NCBI RefSeq assembly: GCF_001642935.1
Contig: NZ_CP016761.1
Span: forward strand, 2,232,001-2,296,000
DNA length: 64,000 nucleotides
Direction of reading: 5' to 3'
Source of the DNA: Fictibacillus arsenicus
GTDB taxonomy: Bacteria; Bacillota; Bacilli; Bacillales; Fictibacillaceae
Positions 59,072 through 64,000 of this stretch are shown in pieces. The position numbers and the translations under genes were made by a program. Every line of letters starts with the position of its first letter. The first letter of the stretch is position 1. The notes under the pieces are model-generated. The model was not told the origin of the DNA. It did no database searches and worked only from the letters and a program-made list of their open reading frames with translations.

Positions 59072-60175
59072 TCAGTTCACACTTTCAACAAGGGATTCTA
59101 TATATGCTTCTAAATGTCCAATTATTTCTTTGTTATGTTCTTCTTCACCTATCGTGATTCGAATCATCGTTGGAAAACCGAGTGCACTTCCTGAACGGAC
59201 AATGTAGCCTTTCTTTAATAGATAATTAAATGCTGAATCTGCGTCAGAATTTACATCAAGTAATATAAAGTTAGCCTCTGAAGGGTAGTAAAGAAGGTCT
59301 TTTCTTTCACAGAAAGAATAGAAGAGTTCGAGCCCCTCCCTGTTCTTCTGTTTACACTCATTAATAAAGCCCTCATCCTCCAATGCGCCTATTGCTGCTG
59401 CTTGAGCAAGTCTTGATGTATTGAATGGTTCTCGAGCTGGCTCCATACCTTTAATAATAGATCTATCCGCTATACCGTATCCTATACGGAGCGCAGCTAG
59501 TCCATGTGCTTTAGAAAATGTACGCAGAATTACTAGATTAGGATAATTCTTTAAATAATGAATGGTATTAGGATAATCATTTGCCGAAACATATTCGAAG
59601 TATGCTTCATCACTAACCACAATGACATTAGAAGGAACCTTTTTCATAAATTGAACAAAATCATTTTCGGGTATGTAGTTCCCCGTAGGATTGTTCGGAT
59701 TACATAGCCAGACGATCTTTGTCTGATGATCAATTTCTTCAATCATTGAATCTAAATCATGGTTACCGTTAATTAACGGCACCTCTCTAATTTCTGCTCC
59801 TTCAATAACTGCATTGTGGCGGTATTGAGGAAAAGTGGGAGCAGCCATTACGGTGTTCGTTTCAGGAGATAAATAAGCTCGGCAAAGAATTTGAACAACT
59901 TCATCGGAACCATTTCCAAAAATAAGCTGTTCTTGTTCTACCCCTAAATAACCAGATAATTTTTCTCTAATCTCAGCTGCATATCCATCCGGATAAACTT
60001 GAAGATTTGAAAGTTCTTCTGTTATCTTATCTTTGGCTAATTTAGAACATCCATAAGGATTCTCATTGGAAGCGAGTTTGATTATTTTTTCTAATCCTAA
60101 CTCACGCTTTACTTCCTCAACGGGTTTACCTGGTTTGTATGGCTGTAATGATAACAACTGTTCTTTCGGCTGCAT
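59072..60175 (-). CDS. hisC: Histidinol-phosphate aminotransferase (aromatic-capable)
   Basis: PLP enzyme serving histidine synthesis and, in Bacillus, tyrosine/phenylalanine transamination, which explains its place in the trp operon. 367 residues. Conserved ASNENPYGCSKLAKD, NNPTGNY, the Asp-x-Ala-Tyr segment VSDEAYFEYV and PLP lysine in TFSKAHGLAALRIGYG. Start ATG (MQPKEQLLSLQPYKPG) after AAAGGAG. Follows trpA by 15 nt; no tyrA or aroE follows. Confidence 0.95.
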   Translation of the reverse strand: MQPKEQLLSLQPYKPGKPVEEVKRELGLEKIIKLASNENPYGCSKLAKDKITEELSNLQVYPDGYAAEIREKLSGYLGVEQEQLIFGNGSDEVVQILCRAYLSPETNTVMAAPTFPQYRHNAVIEGAEIREVPLINGNHDLDSMIEEIDHQTKIVWLCNPNNPTGNYIPENDFVQFMKKVPSNVIVVSDEAYFEYVSANDYPNTIHYLKNYPNLVILRTFSKAHGLAALRIGYGIADRSIIKGMEPAREPFNTSRLAQAAAIGALEDEGFINECKQKNREGLELFYSFCERKDLLYYPSEANFILLDVNSDADSAFNYLLKKGYIVRSGSALGFPTMIRITIGEEEHNKEIIGHLEAYIESLVESVN

Positions 60176-60190
60176 TTTCCCACTCCTTTT

Positions 60191-60997
60191 TTAACGGCTA
60201 TAAACAGGCAGCAACGATTCTACATACTGTTTAAACTCTCTAATCGCTTCTTCTCTGTTATTAATAAGTTCATTCTCCAGCGATTCAATCTTCTTAACGA
60301 TGGCGCTTCCTACGATAAATCCATCACTTGTTCCTTCGAATTGTTCGATTTGATTTCTTTTAGACAATCCAAATCCTACTAAAACAGGAACAGCAGAATT
60401 TTCTTTAGCAGCTCTTAGGAAATCGTTCAATCCATCACGGAATTCACTTCTTATTCCAGTCACTCCAAGTGAAGAAATGCAATATAGAAAACCTTCCGCT
60501 TCACTAGAAAGCATATTAAGCTTTTCTTTATTTGTAGTTGGAGCTACTAATGAGATCAAAGCAAGGTGATGAGCTGAGCACATTTCTTTTAGATAAGAGC
60601 TTTCTTCATAAGGTAGATCTGGCACCAAGACGCCGTCAACGCCACCTTCTTCTGCTAGCGTCATGAAGCGATTTTCTCCTAATTGTAACAAAAGATTATA
60701 ATAAGTAAAGATGATTACGGGAATCTTCAAGCCTCTCTCCCGCAGCTTTGAGACCAGTTTGATCGTTTTCTCCAGGTTCATTTTCTGCTTTAATCCCCTC
60801 ATGCCTGCCCGCTGGATAACTGGACCGTCCGCAAGAGGATCTGAATAGGGCACGCCAAGTTCCAGGGCTGCCGCACCGCAATCTTCCAATGCTAAAGAAA
60901 GTTCTATTGTAGCCTCTTCACACGGGTCACCTGCCATAATATAAGGAACGAATCGATAATCAGCTGAATTTTGAAAAGCTGTCCATCTCTTATTCAT
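60191..60997 (-). CDS. trpA: Tryptophan synthase alpha chain
   Basis: Cleaves indole-glycerol phosphate to indole. 268 residues from ATG 60997 ([17 protein letters not shown]) after GAAGGAGGG; it overlaps trpB by 8 nt. Catalytic Glu in [18 protein letters not shown] and Asp in [12 protein letters not shown] are present, with phosphate loop [10 protein letters not shown] and GSAIVKKI. Acts as an alpha2beta2 complex with TrpB. Confidence 0.96.
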   Translation of the reverse strand: MNKRWTAFQNSADYRFVPYIMAGDPCEEATIELSLALEDCGAAALELGVPYSDPLADGPVIQRAGMRGLKQKMNLEKTIKLVSKLRERGLKIPVIIFTYYNLLLQLGENRFMTLAEEGGVDGVLVPDLPYEESSYLKEMCSAHHLALISLVAPTTNKEKLNMLSSEAEGFLYCISSLGVTGIRSEFRDGLNDFLRAAKENSAVPVLVGFGLSKRNQIEQFEGTSDGFIVGSAIVKKIESLENELINNREEAIREFKQYVESLLPVYSR

Positions 60998-62198
60998 GCT
61001 GATTCCCTCCTTCGGCTTTTTCCATAAGTGTATGAACATCCTTGTCTCCTCTGCCGGATAGGCATACGACTACTGATTCATCTTTGTTCATATTCTTTGC
61101 AAGTTTTAGGCTGTACGCTACCGCATGGGCACTCTCTAGCGCACAGAGGATGCCTTCGTTCAAGCATAAAGACTTTAACGCTTCTAAAGATTCTTGGTCG
61201 GTTACAGCTTCATACTTTACCCTTCCGGTTTCATGAAGATAAGCATGTTCAGGTCCGATTCCTGGATAGTCCAATCCTGCAGATATTGAATAAGGCTCCG
61301 TAATTTGACCTTCTTCCGTTTGCAGCAGTTTTGTAAGAGATCCATGTATCACGCCGTTTGTCCCCTTTGATAAGGTAGCAGCATGCTGATTCGTTTCTAT
61401 TCCTTTGCCTGCAGCTTCTATACCAAAAAGAGGAACATCTTTATTGATAAATGGTGCAAACATTCCGATAGCATTGCTTCCTCCGCCGACACATGCAACA
61501 ACTGCGCCTGGTAAGCTCCCGTCATTTTCCCGGGTAAATTGATCCATCGTTTCAAAACCGATTACCTGCTGGAAATTCTTCACCATTTTAGGATAAGGAT
61601 GCGGACCGACAGCTGAGCCGATAAGATAAAACGTATCTTCAACAGCTGCCACCCATTCCCTGATCGCTTCATTCGTAGCGTCTTTTAGCGTTTGACTTCC
61701 GCTCGTTACCTCGATCACTTCTGCACCTAGAAGTTTCATACGAAAAACATTCAACGCCTGTCTTCTTATATCCTCTTTTCCCATATATACTTTGCAGGAA
61801 AGGCCGTATTTAGCGGCTACGGTCGCTGCAGCAACTCCATGCTGTCCCGCTCCTGTTTCAGCAATAATTTTTTTTTTGCCCATCCTAACCGCTAAGAGTG
61901 CTTGTCCGATGGCATTATTTATTTTATGAGCCCCAGTGTGATTAAGATCTTCACGTTTCAAATAAATCTTTGCACCTCCATTAACCTCACTCAATCGTTC
62001 AGCTAAAGTTAGAGGAGTTGGTCTTCCTGAATAAATAGCAAGTTCGTTTTGAAACCGCTCCTGAAACTCCTTGTCTTTCATGGCTTCTTCAAATGCTTTT
62101 TCAAGTTCTTCAAGTGCAAACATTATTGTTTCAGGTACATATTTTCCGCCAAAGTCACCATATCTTCCTCGGTGATCAGGTACGATTGCTGCTGACAT
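60990..62198 (-). CDS. trpB: Tryptophan synthase beta chain
   Basis: PLP enzyme condensing indole with serine. 402 residues. PLP lysine in [18 protein letters not shown], catalytic Glu in [14 protein letters not shown], phosphate loop [10 protein letters not shown]. Starts [21 protein letters not shown] and overlaps trpF by 23 nt. Part of trp(E)DCFBA-hisC. Confidence 0.97.
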   Translation of the reverse strand: MSAAIVPDHRGRYGDFGGKYVPETIMFALEELEKAFEEAMKDKEFQERFQNELAIYSGRPTPLTLAERLSEVNGGAKIYLKREDLNHTGAHKINNAIGQALLAVRMGKKKIIAETGAGQHGVAAATVAAKYGLSCKVYMGKEDIRRQALNVFRMKLLGAEVIEVTSGSQTLKDATNEAIREWVAAVEDTFYLIGSAVGPHPYPKMVKNFQQVIGFETMDQFTRENDGSLPGAVVACVGGGSNAIGMFAPFINKDVPLFGIEAAGKGIETNQHAATLSKGTNGVIHGSLTKLLQTEEGQITEPYSISAGLDYPGIGPEHAYLHETGRVKYEAVTDQESLEALKSLCLNEGILCALESAHAVAYSLKLAKNMNKDESVVVCLSGRGDKDVHTLMEKAEGGNQHE

Positions 62199-62826
62199 GT
62201 GAAATCATCCTTTCCAGTTTTTTTATCCGTTCACTGCTTTTTTTCCCCTCGTATTCTATGCCTCCGCTCAGATCAACCCCATATGGATCATATTCAAGCA
62301 AGGAATTGATGTTTTCCGGGTTGATTCCGCCTGCTATAAAACACGGAACATTTTCTTTTTTTGCCTCTTTTAAAATTGCCGGCACCTGAGTCCAGGAAAA
62401 CGAAATACCGGTACCTCCGAATTGCCCTTTCGATACAGAGTCAACTACAATTGCATCTGCATATTTTGCAAATACAGAAATCTGTTCGGAGATCGTGCCG
62501 CTATAAGGAATAGCTTTATAGACTAGCTTTTTTGTACGTTTCTTCAGATTAATAATCGTACTAACCGATTCATTTCCGTGGCATTGAATAATATCAAGCG
62601 GAACTTCTTTTGCCGCCGAAACCATCTCTTCTATTGAACTATTCTGAAATACACCTGCTAAAAGTTTTCGTTTTTCATGGAAACGAACCCATGACGAGAC
62701 TTCTTCAGGGGTTACCTTTCTTTTGCTTTCAGCAAAAACAAAACCAATAATATCAGCTCTAGATGAAGAAAGAAGCTTGTAGTCATCCTCTGACTGGCAG
62801 CCGCAATATTTAACGTACATTACCAT
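62176..62826 (-). CDS. trpF: Phosphoribosylanthranilate isomerase
   Basis: Third-stage TIM-barrel isomerase of tryptophan synthesis. 216 residues. Catalytic Cys in [15 protein letters not shown] and Asp in [26 protein letters not shown] and [12 protein letters not shown] are typical. Two ATGs two codons apart could serve (62826, 62820); GGAG is nearer ideal for the second. Overlaps trpC by 17 nt. Confidence 0.94.
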   Translation of the reverse strand: MVMYVKYCGCQSEDDYKLLSSSRADIIGFVFAESKRKVTPEEVSSWVRFHEKRKLLAGVFQNSSIEEMVSAAKEVPLDIIQCHGNESVSTIINLKKRTKKLVYKAIPYSGTISEQISVFAKYADAIVVDSVSKGQFGGTGISFSWTQVPAILKEAKKENVPCFIAGGINPENINSLLEYDPYGVDLSGGIEYEGKKSSERIKKLERMISHVSSNRT

Positions 62827-63586
62827 AGATCTCCGTTATTTTCTTTTCAATAGAATCAGCACGCATAAGTGATTCCCCTATCAGCATTCCGTTCACACCA
62901 TGATCTGAGAGTCTTTTCACATCAGTACCCGATTTAATTCCGCTTTCACTGATCACTATTGTTTCTTTTTTTATATAGGGAAGCAACGAAAAGGTGTGAT
63001 TGATGCTAGTAGTAAAGTTTTTTAAGTCACGGTTGTTTATTCCGATCATAGAAGGGTTACAAACTTCATAGACTTGATCGATCTCCTCTTTTGTGTGGAC
63101 TTCTATTAAGCACTCAAGACCGCATTCTTCTGCAAATTTATGAAGTGCTTTTAACTTTTCTTTCGTTAAGCAAGCTGCAATCAGCAATATTGCATCTGCT
63201 CCATGTTCAACACTCTCAATAATTTGCCTTTCATCAATTATAAAATCTTTTCTCAGCAACGGAATGGAAACATGCTTTCGAATTTCTTTTAAATATTTAA
63301 GGCTTCCCTGAAAGAACTCATTATCTGTTAGAACCGATAAGCAAGCTGCTCCAGCCTCTTCATACTCTTTAGCAATGCTTACAGGATTAAAATTTTCTTT
63401 AATAATTCCTTTGGATGGTGAAGCTTTCTTCACTTCTGCAATCAATGCTGGCTTATTTTCAGATCTCAGCAGATTCAAGGCAAATGGACGATGGTCTTTT
63501 TCAATAAAATCTAAATTCGCTGATCTCGTGATCGGAGGAAGAACATCGATCTCTTTTTCTTTTTGCTGTAAGATTTTAGTTAACAA
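62810..63586 (-). CDS. trpC: Indole-3-glycerol phosphate synthase
   Basis: Forms indole-glycerol phosphate from CdRP. 258 residues, TIM barrel. Conserved KPALIAEVKKASPSKGII (catalytic Lys), LLRKDFIIDERQI, LIEVHTKEEID, IGINNRDLKNF and VISESGIKSG. Start ATG (MLTKILQQKEKEIDVL) after AGGAGGAGAAAG and overlapping the trpD end by 11 nt. Confidence 0.96.
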   Translation of the reverse strand: MLTKILQQKEKEIDVLPPITRSANLDFIEKDHRPFALNLLRSENKPALIAEVKKASPSKGIIKENFNPVSIAKEYEEAGAACLSVLTDNEFFQGSLKYLKEIRKHVSIPLLRKDFIIDERQIIESVEHGADAILLIAACLTKEKLKALHKFAEECGLECLIEVHTKEEIDQVYEVCNPSMIGINNRDLKNFTTSINHTFSLLPYIKKETIVISESGIKSGTDVKRLSDHGVNGMLIGESLMRADSIEKKITEIYGNVR

Positions 63587-64000
63587 GAACTTTCTCCTCC
63601 TCTTTATTGATTGATAATAGATGTTTATATGCTTTGCCTGATCTCAGGCAGTTCTCGATCACTTCAACGCCTTCCCTGATCCCGTGAACACGGTTTGATG
63701 CAAACAATGCTGCAGCCGCATTTAGGATAACGATATTTTTTGCTGATTCATTTCCTTGACCTTTTAATATAGCAGTGATTAATTCCGCACTTTCTTGCTT
63801 ATCATTTACAGTAATATCTTTTAATGAACCTCTTTTCAGCCCTGCTTCTTCTGGTGTATATGAAAATTCAGTAATTTCTCCTTTTTCAACTAAAAACATT
63901 TTTGTCTCCCCAGTAATCGAGCATTCATCCAGCCCATCTTTTCCTGTAACTAAAAGTGCTTTCTTAATACCGAGTATTTTAATAGCTTCTGCCATCGCTG
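63576..64000 (-). CDS. trpD: Anthranilate phosphoribosyltransferase (3' part, cut by window edge)
   Basis: Second step of tryptophan synthesis. Only the C-terminal ~140 of about 340 residues are in the window; the N-terminus lies to the right. Visible family segments are LVTGKDGLDECSITGETKMF, LKRGSLKDITVNDKQESA and the closing NAAAALFASNRVHGIREGVE. trpE is expected further upstream. Overlaps trpC by 11 nt. Confidence 0.95.
   Translation of the reverse strand, partial: AMAEAIKILGIKKALLVTGKDGLDECSITGETKMFLVEKGEITEFSYTPEEAGLKRGSLKDITVNDKQESAELITAILKGQGNESAKNIVILNAAAALFASNRVHGIREGVEVIENCLRSGKAYKHLLSINKEEEKVLVN

Overview
This window is chromosomal DNA from an endospore-forming, low-GC Gram-positive of the family Bacillaceae. 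Gene content and order follow the Bacillus subtilis parE, ypsC-rnpB-gpsB, recU-ponA-dnaD-dinG, pan, bsh-dapB, qcr and trp neighbourhoods. It also carries sporulation genes (an alpha/beta SASP with a sigma-G type promoter, racA, ypjB, a SleL-like hydrolase). Sequence divergence and extra genes place it outside the B. subtilis group; the genus cannot be fixed from this window (Fictibacillus-like is a guess).

Layout. 1-11.3 kb is mostly conserved backbone on the minus strand: parE (cut by the left edge), a CoA-binding protein, carboxypeptidase Taq, the ypsC RNA methyltransferase, RNase P RNA, gpsB, ypsA and the mrfAB mitomycin-repair pair. 11.4-27.2 kb is an accessory block set into that backbone: VOC protein, FetAB-like ABC pair, Fpg/Nei glycosylase, kynA divergent from an alpha-oxoamine synthase, an ArsR-AHSA1 fusion, an IS3-family element, sasP, PAP2 phosphatase, trhO, ankyrin protein, LysM-CAP protein, DEAD-box helicase, yppE and racA. 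27.2-41.7 kb returns to backbone: yppC, glutaredoxin-like protein, recU, ponA, SleL-like, ypoC, nth, dnaD, asnS, aspB, ypmB, ypmA, dinG. 41.8-49.7 kb holds panBCD with a structured leader, then birA, cca, bshA, bshB1, mgsA, dapB and ypjD in one tight minus-strand operon. 50-58 kb holds ypjC, a YugP-like peptidase, ypjB, ypjA, qcrABC, ypiF, ypiB and ypiA. 57.9-64 kb holds an unrecognised amidohydrolase-like protein, then hisC and trpABFCD (trpD cut by the right edge). tyrA and aroE, which follow hisC in B. subtilis, are absent here.

The most interesting non-coding signals are: a candidate small RNA of about 70 nt between hisC and the amidohydrolase-like gene, with a near-consensus promoter, a CU-rich anti-Shine-Dalgarno loop and its own terminator; a panB leader with mutually exclusive pairings and a terminator; a divergent ypjD/ypjC promoter with overlapping -35 boxes and a 16-bp palindrome; four copies of a dispersed GC-rich repeat; two arrays of about 21-22-bp degenerate units plus a different AT-rich array of the same period; and an IS element inserted exactly in the loop of a terminator. 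No CRISPR array, tRNA, prophage or obvious defence system was seen.
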